From: Dirofilaria immitis | Lineage: Eukaryota; Nematoda; Chromadorea; Rhabditida; Onchocercidae | NCBI GenBank assembly: GCA_024305405.1 | Contig: JAKNDB010000105.1 | Location: 1,426,001 to 1,490,000, forward strand | Length of the DNA stretch: 64,000 nt | Direction of reading: 5' to 3' | Shown here: piece by piece, positions 52,218 through 64,000 of the stretch | Layout of the letters: each line of letters opens with the position of its first letter | Position numbering within the stretch: position 1 is the first letter of the stretch | Made by a program: the position numbers and the translations under genes | Notes under the pieces: generated by a model | The model's input: the letters and a program-made list of their open reading frames with translations, nothing else | Database searches by the model: none | What the model was told of the DNA's origin: nothing

Positions 52218-55200
52218 ATGAATACAGAACCATCCGGAATTCCATCTACATCAGTGGAATTTATCAAAATGAAGAATTTAAACTCAGATGCAAATATCAC
52301 TTATGGTATGCAGCTGGCAAATCTTCCAGAATCATTAATCCATCGTGTATTCTCATATTTAAGCCATCCGGAATTACTACAGACTCAACGTGTCAACAAA
52401 CAATTTTACAGATTGATAAGACGGAATGCACACTTATTATCTCGACCGAATGTAATGGAAATGAGGTGAGTATTGAGATGCCATCTCCAAAATCTTCATT
52501 CGTTGAAATTCAAAAAAAATAAATTTTAAATAGTTGTAGCCAATTTTCTTGCTTCCATTCTGAATTTTAAATTTATTTTCATGAGGATTATCTAATTACA
52601 AAAAAAAGGGAAACTCATTATTTTTTAGTATAAATAGATGGTGTTTTAGGCTATGCTTATAGACTGGCTCGCTAAGAACTATTGTTAGGTAAACTATCGA
52701 TGCTTAATCTTAAATAACGTCAATTTTAAGAATTAGTATGTGCGGCTGCGAAAAACGAGTTCGACCATTTGGGCGATTGCAAACATCCTTAGTCTTGAAA
52801 ACAAACAGAAGACGATTGTTTGTGAAATTCACTAGAAAGGCATCTTCCATAGTGAAATTCCGGGAACTCTTCCAGGATGAGGATTATACTGGTGGTCAGC
52901 TTTTATCATGCTATCACCATGTCAGGAAAACAGAGCCAAAATTTTTGCTAACAATTGCAAGCAGTGATTTTAAATTTCATGACTTGAGAAAATTATTTGA
53001 AAAATAATTATGTATTAAATTCGTAGAAAGTATAAGCAAGAACGAAATGATGGCGATATGTCGTTATCAATATTAATAGCGAAATATAATTCTTTGATGC
53101 GGTGAAATTATAAAACTTTCATAGATCGTAACGACTTATCAACAAATTTGCTGAATTATTTGGACCAACAATTCAAGGAAGCAAGCATTCACGGCATACT
53201 TTCCTTTTCGGGCATTGCCATCACCATTGATCTGTACAATAGTTTATGCAAAAGTTGGGTCAGAATTAAGTAAGTAAAAATTCAGTTTAATGATTTTTAT
53301 TACTAAAAAATTTTTGCTGCTTTCCACAACGTCAACGAATCATGAATTTCAATTAATTATATATATAACAATTGTCTAATGCCAATATTTTTGTCTACAT
53401 CGAAAGAATTTAAGATATTAATAAAAGTTTCAAACTTAGTAGAAATGAAGCTATTTTGAAATTTTTTCGCTTTTAAATATTATACATTCCTTTTATTTCG
53501 AAGAATTTCTGGAATTTCCTGTAACTTTGGACCTAAAAATTTCGTTTATTTAAAGCTTTTTTCTAATATTATTTCGTTAATTAATTAAATTTAGAATTTT
53601 TTTAAAAACTGTTTAAAAACAATGTACTGGATAATAAATGAAAATTGAAGTTGGATTATGTTGCGCAAAAACTTGCAATAACTTTCTATGCGTTTTTGAA
53701 GGAAATCGAATAACTGTATATGAATCATATAGGAACGGAAAGACAGTTAAGTAATAATCTAAGAAAACTGAGTGAAACTCTTCGGAAATGCAAACTTTAG
53801 AAAAAGCAAACTAAAAATAAACAACTGAAAATAAATCATACTGAAATGATTGGATAAATAAGAAATTGTCTGATGGAGTAGCTTATAGAAATTTTACTTT
53901 GCAAATTTGAAGACCAGTCTCGCGGTAAAACAGAAAAGAATATATCGAACAGTGGTTCATTGCTGATATTAGACATCACAATAGTTCTCTTCTCGTATGA
54001 AAAAGAGTATTGGGTCCGAAATATACAACATATTAATGTATAAATGAATCAGAGAATTTAATCATGAAGATTTCTGCTGAAGTGATTCTACTAAAAATTT
54101 TTCTAAAGTTTTAAAAGGACTTTATTTTTTCTCCTTATCATCTCAGCCAGTAATGTCATTGATATTAACAATAAATAAGACTGGATATACAATGGGAACG
54201 AATTAAAATTATGTTGTATTAATGCGACACACTTATTTCCCAATCGCATCTTTTGCGAAATTATAAATTTCTTCTATCTTCTACGCATTTCAAAACTTCT
54301 TTTATAAATTTCAGCAATGCCACGAGTTTGATGTTTACATTGTGTCGTTTTCGATTGCCATCAGAATGCTTTTATGAATTATTAATGCGTACAAATTGTC
54401 AACGACTAAGCATCGAACTTTCTCATTTCGAACAATGCTTTCTGGATGATTTAGTTAGCGAATTACTATCTATGCTACAGTTTTATATTTGATTATCATA
54501 AATTATAATTAGTCGATTTCATTTATTTATTGCATAAATATAATGAGTTCAAGGTTTCAACGCCATACCGCATGTCTCATATGTATATTTCTAATTGAAA
54601 ATAGTTTTCTTTTTTATAAAAATTCTAGCAAGATGCAACTATTTATTTGAACTTTGAAATTTCAGTCATATTATTATGATTTTAACAAAAAATTCGAGAA
54701 ATTTGAAATTGTGGCTTTTTAATAAATAAATTAATAAATAAAGAAATATTCCCAAATAAAAACATTCTTAATCCTTTTTTTTTGTATGATTGACATATCT
54801 CGCTTTCTCATATCAATTATCTGCCTTAAATCACATATGATTCCAGCGTCAATCAAATAGTCTGTTGTCTTTATAATATTTTTCTTCCTTCCAGTCTATC
54901 AGATCTTATCATATGAATTCTAATAATCTATGTTATCTTTCTGCTTGGATGTTGCAAAAATTGATAGCACATTAATTTGACATAGTTCAGTTAGTCTTTA
55001 TAATTCATTTTATAAAGCTCATAAGGCTTATGCAATCAATGGTCATTCATGGATTGAAATTTGAGCTGCTGCACTTCGACTAACGGATTTCAATTACTGC
55101 TAAATTATCTAGTTCAAAATCAGAATTTTTAAAAAAATTGAAGTGATTAATTTAGATGTTTTTACTCCTACTATGTTAACTTTTTTATCCAGTTTTTTCT

Positions 55201-55890
55201 CGAGATTCTGGAAGCAATGCCGGAATGTCAGGAGTTGATTCTTAGCAGTGCAACGCCAATATATTTTGCTCGATTTACCGATAGTTCGTTGCATCGATGG
55301 GCTGTTCAGGAGAAGTTGCCGAGAAAGATTCTTCTTCGTAATATCCGGGCCAATTTCACATTTGATGGAGTTATAACATTGATTAATGTTTGTTTTGCTA
55401 GATTCTTTCAAGTTTTCTTAATAAAAAAATTAAATAATTAGATTGCGAGTCTATTAAACTACTTGAATTAGAACGACAACGATACAACTTTGTCTTCGGT
55501 AGGTTTCATATTGAAAGATTAACTAATTTGCAAGTTTCAAAGAATTTTTACGAAAGGAATAAAATGATGATTCGTTTTTTCCAGGCACTTCAAATTCGGC
55601 ATCCAGAAATGTTTTCTAGTATAGTTCAGTCGACGGTATCTGCTGTTTGCTGGAGAAAGATAATATATGATTGGGATTTTGGTTGCATAGCTTTACCTGA
55701 ACAGAATCAAAGTAACAATATTGTGGAATTATTAAGTACCCCAGGTGTAGTGACACATGTTTCCCGTTCGTGCAACCTTGCAAATGCGATTGATGTTACC
55801 ATTAATTCTAAAGATTTTTATCTAAGTACCACAAAATGCCAAGTTTCAATAAGGCTTCAATTTATTATTTCTTCTCAAAAACATTTATAA
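52218..55890 (+). CDS. F-box protein, nematode type
   Basis: F-box proteins bind Skp1 in SCF ubiquitin ligases and select substrates with their C-terminus. Exons: 52218-52465, 52737-52963, 53125-53269, 54315-54479, 55193-55387, 55442-55890. The start ATG abuts a tttcag site, suggesting spliced-leader addition. The F-box lies at about residues 35-80 (LANLPESLIHRVFSYLSHPE, then LQTQRVNKQFYRLIRRN). The rest, about 410 residues, has no motif I recognise. Exons 1-4 close in phase. Exon 5 needs one base added in the T run at 55193-55198, and its junction to the last exon (frame CESIKLLELERQRYNFVFG) remains one base short. The end of exon 2 is uncertain: the frame stays open to 53007 but only the donor at 52964 fits the next phase. 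Confidence 0.72.
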
Positions 55891-58788
55891 ACTCTCTGAA
55901 TGGGGAAATGGGTAAAATTTCTTAAGAATATTCAAAACAGTTAGCAGTGAACTTTTTGAACAAAGAAGGAGTTTCTTTGAAAGTTTACTGGACAGATTAG
56001 CTTTCAGGATTTTTGAAGAATTTTTCGAAGTAACTATAGTACCAAGCAAAAAAAGAAATGAAGCAATAATTAATTTTTCGTTCATATTTCATATTTGAAC
56101 GGTAGTTATTGTTAATCTCTTTTCAAAAGGCTAGATGAATTGAGATAACCCACGAATTGAATTGAAACTCATAATTCATTTTGAAAAATTTTTACGAGAT
56201 TTTTAACTTTTAAATCTGGCAATAAGTTTAAATGCGTATTCATAATTACAAAAGAATTTCATGAATTCGAATGATAATTCAACAATCTCTTTTCCATAAC
56301 ATTTTCCATTGTCTGTGATTGACGAATATTGTGCTTCTGAGAAAACGTGTCCTTTTCGGTGTTCTATTTCCCATAATAAATGTAATTTAAGTGAGATAAA
56401 AATATCTATTAGTTTCTGCATTGGATGAAGTATAAAATAATGACTGCAAATCCATTTTATATAACGTCGTAATAATTCTTAAAGAAAGATTATATTATCC
56501 TAAAAATATTATAATGGATAGATTGCCTTCACTAATTTAATGTTCATCATTAATTTAATGAATAAAATTCAATATTATTTACAGATGAAATGAAATAACA
56601 ATATATTTCATGGGAGAATCACTAAGATTTGTGTGCAGTTCAATTGAAAATGCAAAATAACAGAATGAATATATGTTAATCAAAATATAGTATACTTAGA
56701 TGTTCATCAAAACATTTTAAAATTGAACGAATAAATTGCTAGCAATAATAAAATCGTTTATTTCAAAAGCTTTATATGATAATCAATGATAAATGCAAGC
56801 CATAAACTTTGTTGCTGCTCCAACCCACTTTTCGTTCATTGAGCCAAGAATTGATTAATTGAATAATAACAAAGTAAAAAATCTGATTTTGACAACCTAA
56901 TAAAATAAAATTTCCTTCTTCTCACTAAAGTAGAAAAAGAAATTAATACGACAACAACTAAGTGGTAATTGAAGCAGAGCGATGATTGATAAAATGACAA
57001 AGTACAAATTTAAGAGCTCAGTGAACGAATGATATGCCACTCCCTTTAAACCGAAAAGGGATCAACAAGAGAACAAAGATTGCTATACTTTAGTAATCTG
57101 ATGATCTCCATACATATAAAACTCACCGGTTCCTTGTCTTCCAAAAATTGTCAATATTTCAACTCATTTCAGTAATTTTAAACCGAAACAATAAGTGATC
57201 ACTGTATCACGATATGCTATTATAGCGTTTTCAGACATCGAATGTGCTCCGCGGTAAATTCGATGATATAATCATGTGATACTTTCTTACAACAATTTTT
57301 TTGAATAAAAATTTATAAGAACTAAAATACTGATATATTAAAAGAAAATAGTGAGTACAGATGCTTTGGATCGGCTACTATGAGGATAAAAAGATTGAGA
57401 GCAAAGTTCATCGTTTATTATTTTACTATAAACTTATAAAGAAAACTACCTTTCGTGACCACACAATTTCAATTATAAGATCAACAAAATAATTTGGATC
57501 ATGTTCTGAATACCTACGCTACACTTCATTGATTTGTTTCTGGAAAACTTATCGCTTCATTTCTTGATAAAAGTTATATATTATTGCACTAGTTTAATAG
57601 CAATGTTAGCGATTTATTTGCTTCTTCGTAATCAAAAATGAGAAGATTCTTCCGGGTTGAATATATTGAAGAACTCAGGAATTCTAAATATCCAATAATA
57701 CTGGAATTAATCAAACTTTAATTAAGTCTTAATGTTCTGCAGATGACGACCAAAGTTGTTATGATAGTGTTTGGCATCCAGTAGATTTATTTCAATTTAA
57801 CAACTTTATCCGATGATAATTGTAACAGATGAAACATATTTATAATTTTTGCTTATTTGAGAAGAAGCAAATATAAACTTTAATAACTTAATTTCCAGAC
57901 ACCAATTTTTGAGCAAATTTGAGTTTGTCATTACAATCTCAATTTGGACTTTTAGAAATTTTTGCAATACATTAGTCCTTAAGAATTAAAAAATATTTTT
58001 GGAGGTTTGTACATACGCACGTCCCTCAGAAATGTAATTTCATCAGCACAAATTTTTATTTTTAAATACATTGGGATATTACTAAGCCATTAAGAAGAAT
58101 TAATAGCTCTAAACAAAATATTTTAAAATCAAACCACTGAAAAACTATTCTTTAAGTAAAACTTGGATTACTTTTTTAATAAATATTTGAAATTTAGAAA
58201 GTATGATGAAGAGAGAGTACTGAATAAATTATCAATTCATTGGAAAAGCTATTCAATTTCAACATAAATCTTGCAGAATTTTTGATAATCAACAAAAATG
58301 GCTGGATCAAATTGCTCTCGAAAAATTAAGCAAAATTATTTAGAATAATATACTAAGGGAATTAAATACTACACCAAAAACACTAAAAATATCTTTATAG
58401 TAGCTGTTTTTAGGAAAAAAATGGCATAAACTTACTTTACATAAACTTTCATTTTCATCACTAATGATATTTAATTTGATTTTGAATTTCTGCATTTAAT
58501 GTTGACATAAATTTTTTTAATTGCTACTAAAACGATCGATCAGAAGATTTGCATTAGTTTAATGAATAATATACATCCTATGTTGTAACAAAAACATAGC
58601 TAACTTGAAACTGGAAAAGATTCCTTTTAAGCAAATGGGATTGACCGTAAACGCATGAAGTTGTTTTTAACTCAATTGATTTAATAGAAATTGCAAATAA
58701 AATTTTTGCAAAACAAACAGGGCATTTGCTCAATAAACAAATAAATCTGGTTGTCCATTATTCGATATGCAAAAAACATGTCCCAAAA

Positions 58789-58820
<32 letters not shown>

Positions 58821-60480
58821 AATGAAATGCATTCCTCGCAGTTTCAAATCGGTAATTGATGATATGAGCATGAAGAATAAAGTATTTATTAATTAAAAAA
58901 AAATCTTTCTTGCATTTTACGCAATACTTAGATGACATTTCATAAGTTAATCTGAAAATTTAATGGCAAATTGCAATAAAATGATTCATCAATTTGCTTA
59001 CTTCGTGTAAAGATAAAAGGAAAATTCAGTGAAAGATGTTAAAGAAAAAATTCGGTAAAAGATATATGTAATGTTATTTTTTTATCGTTGTTCTTCAGCA
59101 AATAGCATATATCAATAATGGAATAAAATCTTTAACAGTTGAATCTTTTAAACAATTTTACAATTTTTCGAATCATCGATCGATTTCTTTGTGTTCATTC
59201 GCAGTAACAAGTCATTAAATATTTTCTCTCTTTAAAATTCTTAGAGCTTTAATAACTCTTGAGCCTCACAGAAGCTTGTTTAACAAATTCAATCGTTAAA
59301 ATTTTGGTAGTGTTGAGGCATTTCTGCAATTTTGAAATTAATTAACAGCGGAAAAAGAGAAAGAATCAAAACAAAGAAGTTAAGAACAAATGAAAGTGAT
59401 GTATTGTTGTTGATATGATGCTGTTTCTATGAATTCTTTTAATTAATTAATATTAGTATTTGGAGAACGTTATTTTTATAAGATTTTGCAGTTGACATTT
59501 TTGAAATATATATATATACGTTTCAGTTTTTCAGTATATATGTAAATTGAACATGTCTAGGCTTATATTTGGCATATTTTATTTGCATCCAACACGTGCA
59601 ATTTAAATTGTAAATAACGTTAATGCAATAAGATGTGAAGCTTTCCACACTACGAGAAATGATCATAACTTTGGTTTAGATCTCCATTTCTGACATTTTT
59701 TCATGAATTATAGATTAGGAAAATCTTTCAAAAATTTGCAGCACGATGAATTCTAGGTAGTTCGATTCGAACTGGATTTTATCACTTCCGAAATACTCAT
59801 CTCTGATTTGGGCTATATGATAAAACAGTGCTATCTATTGAAGACAGAATAAAAGAAACTGAAGACTCAAGTAATGTCCGCTACATTCTTCATCACCGAT
59901 AAGACGCTGAGGGACGTGAAGTCGGATGGAACTACGAAAGAAATTGGAATCATCCGGTAATTCGGGGAGTAATATGGAAATAGTTTGGAAAATGATGAGG
60001 GTGTACCGACAACTAGATGAATAAAGTAATATACATTGAAGTAGGAGGGAAGGGTAGTTGAATTGAGTCATTAGAGGGTCGTTGTGAGTCATTCTCTTGA
60101 ATCGAGGGATTTGTAGGCAAGTGTAAGAATGCATCCGTTTCGTCTTGAGTAGCGGTGGAATGCTTCAGATGGAATACTCGGTGATTTTTGAGACTGCTGC
60201 GGATGACGTGAGGCTTCGTAGATAATAATTTTACAGCACTTTTATAGATAACGGATAAGTGAGTGACCTCTAAGAGCTCTCCTAATCAGCAAGGATAAGC
60301 ACGAATTCATTGTGTTTTGCGCAAGACACTTGCGAGAGAAACGGCTTCCGATCATAAACGTTTTATGTATTTCAAAAGATCAGAGGATGCAGAGCTACTC
60401 TCTGTAATATGTTCCATTGAATACCACTGCTCTTCCGTCGTATAGGAATGGGATCGCAGCTTTTGAAATAGTATTGCTTT
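55891..60480. other. 4.6 kb between the F-box gene and GLRX3
   Basis: AT-rich and gene-poor. An AT microsatellite lies at 58789-58815. A GC-richer island at about 59830-60470 directly precedes GLRX3 and shows no convincing exon in either direction; it may hold the GLRX3 promoter or a non-coding transcript. The 99-codon minus-strand frame at 59835-60134 overlaps open frames in other phases and is not supported. Confidence 0.5.
58789..58815. repeat. (AT)n microsatellite
   Basis: Pure AT dinucleotide run. Confidence 0.95.
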
Positions 60481-60484
60481 TCAG
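60473..60484 (+). other. Probable trans-splice (or 5'UTR) acceptor of GLRX3
   Basis: The sequence attgcttttcag lies eight bases before the start codon at 60493. With no in-frame coding upstream, it fits a spliced-leader acceptor; a cis-spliced 5'UTR intron is the alternative. Confidence 0.55.
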
Positions 60485-60492
60485 ATCTGGAT

Positions 60493-63295
60493 ATGGAAAA
60501 AATGTTGAAAAACGAGGATGAGTTCAACCAGTTCATTGGAATGACTAAGTTTGTCCTTCACTTAATTTCCAGTATATTAGTTGTATATTTAGAATGGCAA
60601 TATAAAGCAAGTATACGTTTCTGAACTATCTATAAAAATTTCTAATCACTGTTTGAACAATACTTTCTCCTTGTTAATTGGGATGAGGTCTCTGGAATGA
60701 TATCATCAACTATATGTTACATGTCACATCTAAATTCAGGAACATTATAAGTTTGTAGGACTATTTAAATCACTAATAACGTTACGATATGCCTAGTAAA
60801 CTGTAAGTTTTTTTTTTTAATATAAGTTTTTAAATAACATAAGTTTTTAAAAACAACTGAACCTATATTTTAGATATTCCTTGGTGCATTTCTCTGCAAA
60901 TTGGTCTGAAATGTGTGAACAGCTCAATAATTTATTATCAGAACTGAAAGATGAACTGAAGTGCTTCGATTTTGCTACAGTTGAAGCAGAGGAAGTTCCT
61001 GAAGTTTCGGTTGTAAATAAGATTGTTGCTGCTCCAACTGTTCTATTTTTCAAGGTTTTCAGTTCTTTAGAAATATGATGCTATTTATCATTTATTTTTG
61101 CATCATTCTATTTAATATATTTCTCAGGGAGTTAATTAGAAAACATTATATAGATCGTAAAAATTCCTTTTTAACTGTTGTTATTCTCAGGAAATTATGA
61201 CGATGCAAATTTAAATATCAAATTTGCTGCATTCTTATCGCCGTCTGCTTCTATCAGTGTTTTTTTTTTATCCATTATAACGGGCAAAACATATAATATA
61301 ATAGCTGTTGCTAAAGGTGCAACTTTATATTCATTTCATTCTAAGAAAGTAGTTTCAGAAAGGGAAAGAAGTTGATCGTTTACAAGGGTTCGATCCAGGT
61401 GAATTAAGAACAAAAATCATTAAGCATAATTTTATCGAAGGCGTGGCTAGCATGACGAAAAAATGATTGGTGATGAGAAAATGTAAATTTTTGTGAATCT
61501 GTATTAAAAATTATCATTTATTCGATATCTCCTAATATTCGTTATAGAATCTCATCATTTCGTAAAAATAATCTGTAATAGAAAGCGGAATAGCAAGTAG
61601 AAGTAAATAAATACTTTTATGTTTCCTTACGTTTTAGCATATTTTTAGCTAATTTTTGACACTTTATTTTTCTAATGCATTTTATAATTGCTTTTTGTTT
61701 CAGAATGTCATTAGTAGATTGGAATCATTGGTTCTTCAATCTCCTCTCATGCTCTTTATGAAGGGAACACCAGATAAACCACAATGTGGTTTGTTATAGA
61801 AAAAATTAAACTTCTGCGAAATTTAGAAAAATGTTTCGTACTAATTATTGTTTTTCTTCCTACCCAGGACTTCAAGTTTTCCATAGGGTCTTTCGAACAG
61901 TTTAAGTTTTATTTCCAGATTTATTTCAGGATTTAGTAATCAAATTGTCAGTCTTTTGCGTGGAGTTGATGCAGATTTTTCAAGCTTTGACGTGTTGGAA
62001 GATGACGAGGCAATATTTTTATTAAATTATAAAGAAAGTTTTACCAAATTTAGTTGTTTCTTTTCAGTTTTTAATTTATTCCTTTTTGAGCACTGGAGGA
62101 CATCCTGTAATATCTGAATTCCTAGATAATTTGCTTAAAAATTGCAGGTAAGACAAGGATTAAAAGAATATAGCCACTGGCCCACTTATCCACAGCTTTA
62201 TTTAAATGGAAAACTTGTTGGTGGCCTAGATATTCTTAAAGAAGAGTTGAATGATCCTGACTTCTGTAACAAATTGCCGAAATTGAAAGTAAGCTTATGT
62301 TGCAAATTCATTTCTGAAACCATATCTCCTCCAAACTTATTTAGAAATCTTTTTTTCTCGTCTTATCGCCTAAAAAAGATAACTTTTATAATGTACTGCA
62401 TGATTCTTTTCAGAATAAGAATGGAAGATTAAAGGCATTAATTAATAAAGCTCCTTTAATGCTTTTCATGAAAGGAAGCCCTGAAGCACCTAAATGCAGT
62501 AAGTTTTATTACTGTTGTAAATGCTAATGAGTTGTTCTACAAATATTCTTTAATATATTTAGAAAAAGAATCAGCTATGGGTTAAAATTTTTGCCTTTGA
62601 TTTGTAGAATTCAGCAAAAGATTATCGAGTTGCTGAATGATGTTAATGCTGCTTATTCATTTTTCGATATTCTTAAAGATGACGAGGTACGTTTTCGTAG
62701 TTTTGGCTTTCTTATATTTTTGAAAAAAATTTTACTTTATATTTTACCACCGCGTTGATAAAATAATAGAAAATATTTCTATTTTTATGATTTTATTTTC
62801 TTTTTATGTAATATCCTCAAAGGTTAAATTTAGTTGAAATCTAAATCTGATCTCTGCACGCATTTCGAATCAGCAACAACAATCCTTTAATTGTAATAAC
62901 TGAAATTGAAAATTAAATTAAGAAAACTCCATAATTAGACGATATTCTTTTGGCCATAAGTTTAGGAACTCATATTCCCTTACCTATTGGCATCCTCATG
63001 TAACATTTTGGTTGTAATATGACGGCATATTTGAAATATAATAATATTACTCCTAGCAGTTATTAATTCTTTCGTCTTTTTCTTGTATATTATACTAAAC
63101 ATCATATGCAGTTTATTGCCTACCTCTAATATTATTAATCATATTATTTAGATACGACAAGGACTGAAAGAATATAGCAACTGGCCAACCTATCCGCAGT
63201 TGTATTTGAATGGTGAACTTATCGGTGGTTTGGATTTGGTAACAGAGGAATTGAAAAACCCAAGTTTTATAGAAAAACTTCCTAGAGAAAGCTGA
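60493..63295 (+). CDS. GLRX3: Monothiol glutaredoxin 3 (GLRX3/PICOT), Trx-Grx-Grx
   Basis: GLRX3 binds bridging [2Fe-2S] clusters with glutathione and BolA-type partners and works in cytosolic iron-sulfur trafficking. Exons: 60493-60548, 60874-61054, 61359-61442, 61704-61788, 61930-62009, 62148-62288, 62414-62498, 62608-62686, 63152-63295; all phases close to 311 residues after restoring one A at 62616-62619. A thioredoxin-like domain (residues 1 to about 105) has WSEMC at 29-33 in place of CxxC, as usual in this family. The first glutaredoxin domain has CGFS at 135-138; the second has CKFS at 237-240. Both carry the family block RQGLKEYS followed by [11 protein letters not shown] and GGLD. 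Intron 61/62 kb (62010-62147) starts with GC rather than GT. The start fits because exon 1 gives [10 protein letters not shown], the family's first helix. Confidence 0.92.
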
Positions 63296-64000
63296 TAAAC
63301 ATGGTTGATTGATTTCTTGAAAATGAAAGGTGCATTACGACAGTGAGCATTTTTTACTGCTTTTTTGTTTCAGTGAGTTTTTATTTTTTAATTTGTATTT
63401 CAGTATAATTTGTCCATGAAGTATGGGACGGTTTTCTTTCTTTTTCGGCATTTATATATGTAGGACTTTTCTTTTCTGCCGTAAAGGAAAAATTTTTACA
63501 ATCTTTAGGATTTTGTATCAATCTTATCACTTCTTTCAGCATATTGAAGTATTTGTACGCAGCATAAAACATAAGATTAAATTACTGGTATTGCAAATAT
63601 ACCCGCATAAATCAGAAATTTATAAAGTAGTTTTCATAATTAGACAATTGTCTTCAATTTTGCAATACGGCCTTTATGATAGACTTGATAAGCAGTAACG
63701 AAGTACTCTGAATCGAAATAGCGTTTGAAATGTAATATGGTGGAATTTTCTAATAGAATTCTATGTAAAATCATGGTGAAATATTTATTAACAAAGTGAT
63801 GCAGTTCATGAAACATATGAAGAATATTTGTAAGTCATAGGAAGTAAGTATTATTGTTCATCGATGTAGACTGAGCGCCGTAAAAGCACTGCATATGTTT
63901 GGGACGTGTAATTCTGCGTTTCTTGGAAAGTTTTCCGAATTTGGCGTTTGAATATTTTGCTCTTTTTATCCTAAAAGTGACATTCAACATTAATTTGTAC
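63296..64000. other. Downstream flank of GLRX3
   Basis: AT-rich 3' flank. The open frames at 63381-63572 (minus) and 63423-63698 (plus) overlap each other, are unsupported by motifs and are treated as chance. Confidence 0.5.

Noticed and set aside
60789..60802. Possible GLRX3 start exon (ATG CCT AGT AAA CT)
   Set aside because: It fits in phase, but the exon at 60493-60548 also fits and supplies the expected first helix (DEFNQFIG), so the 14-base exon is not needed.
60881..61078. Overlapping plus and minus frames at 60847-61078
   Set aside because: The plus frame is GLRX3 exon 2; the minus frame is its shadow.

Overview
This window reads as AT-rich nuclear DNA from a nematode, most likely a parasitic clade III (filarial or spirurid) type. 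The coding signal lies in many short exons bounded by GT/AG sites with T-rich acceptors. Several start codons sit at or just after a 3' splice site, as in spliced-leader trans-splicing. A nuclear rDNA fragment near 10 kb is nematode-like. No bacterial operon, CRISPR array, intact transposon or recognisable tRNA was seen.

Layout. From 1300 to 23102 on the minus strand lies an OXR1/NCOA7-family gene (C. elegans lmd-3 type: LysM, GRAM-like and TLDc domains), with 19 coding exons. A 12-kb intron in it holds an alternative first exon (4422-5312) for a TLDc-only isoform and a chimeric 18S/28S rDNA insert (about 9980-10250). From 23.1 to 35.8 kb I find no convincing gene. An orphan terminal exon sits at 35813-35869 (minus). 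A two-transmembrane nematode protein gene of about 382 residues spans 37672-40640 (minus). From 44.8 to 50.6 kb there are coding-like pieces, the best being a two-exon charged/coiled-coil segment at 44858-45377 (minus) that carries in-frame stops. An F-box gene lies at 52218-55890 (plus). A GLRX3/PICOT monothiol glutaredoxin (thioredoxin plus two glutaredoxin domains) occupies 60493-63295 (plus).

The three best models close in phase from start to stop only if single bases are restored in short homopolymer runs, always by adding a base. This points to systematic homopolymer under-calling in the assembly, which would wrongly make these genes look like pseudogenes to an automatic pipeline. The one-sided sign of the errors is the main reason I do not call them pseudogenes.

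The genes do not form a pathway cluster. Two of them, the OXR1-type gene (oxidative-stress protection, V-ATPase-linked) and GLRX3 (Fe-S trafficking), touch redox homeostasis, but their proximity is probably incidental.
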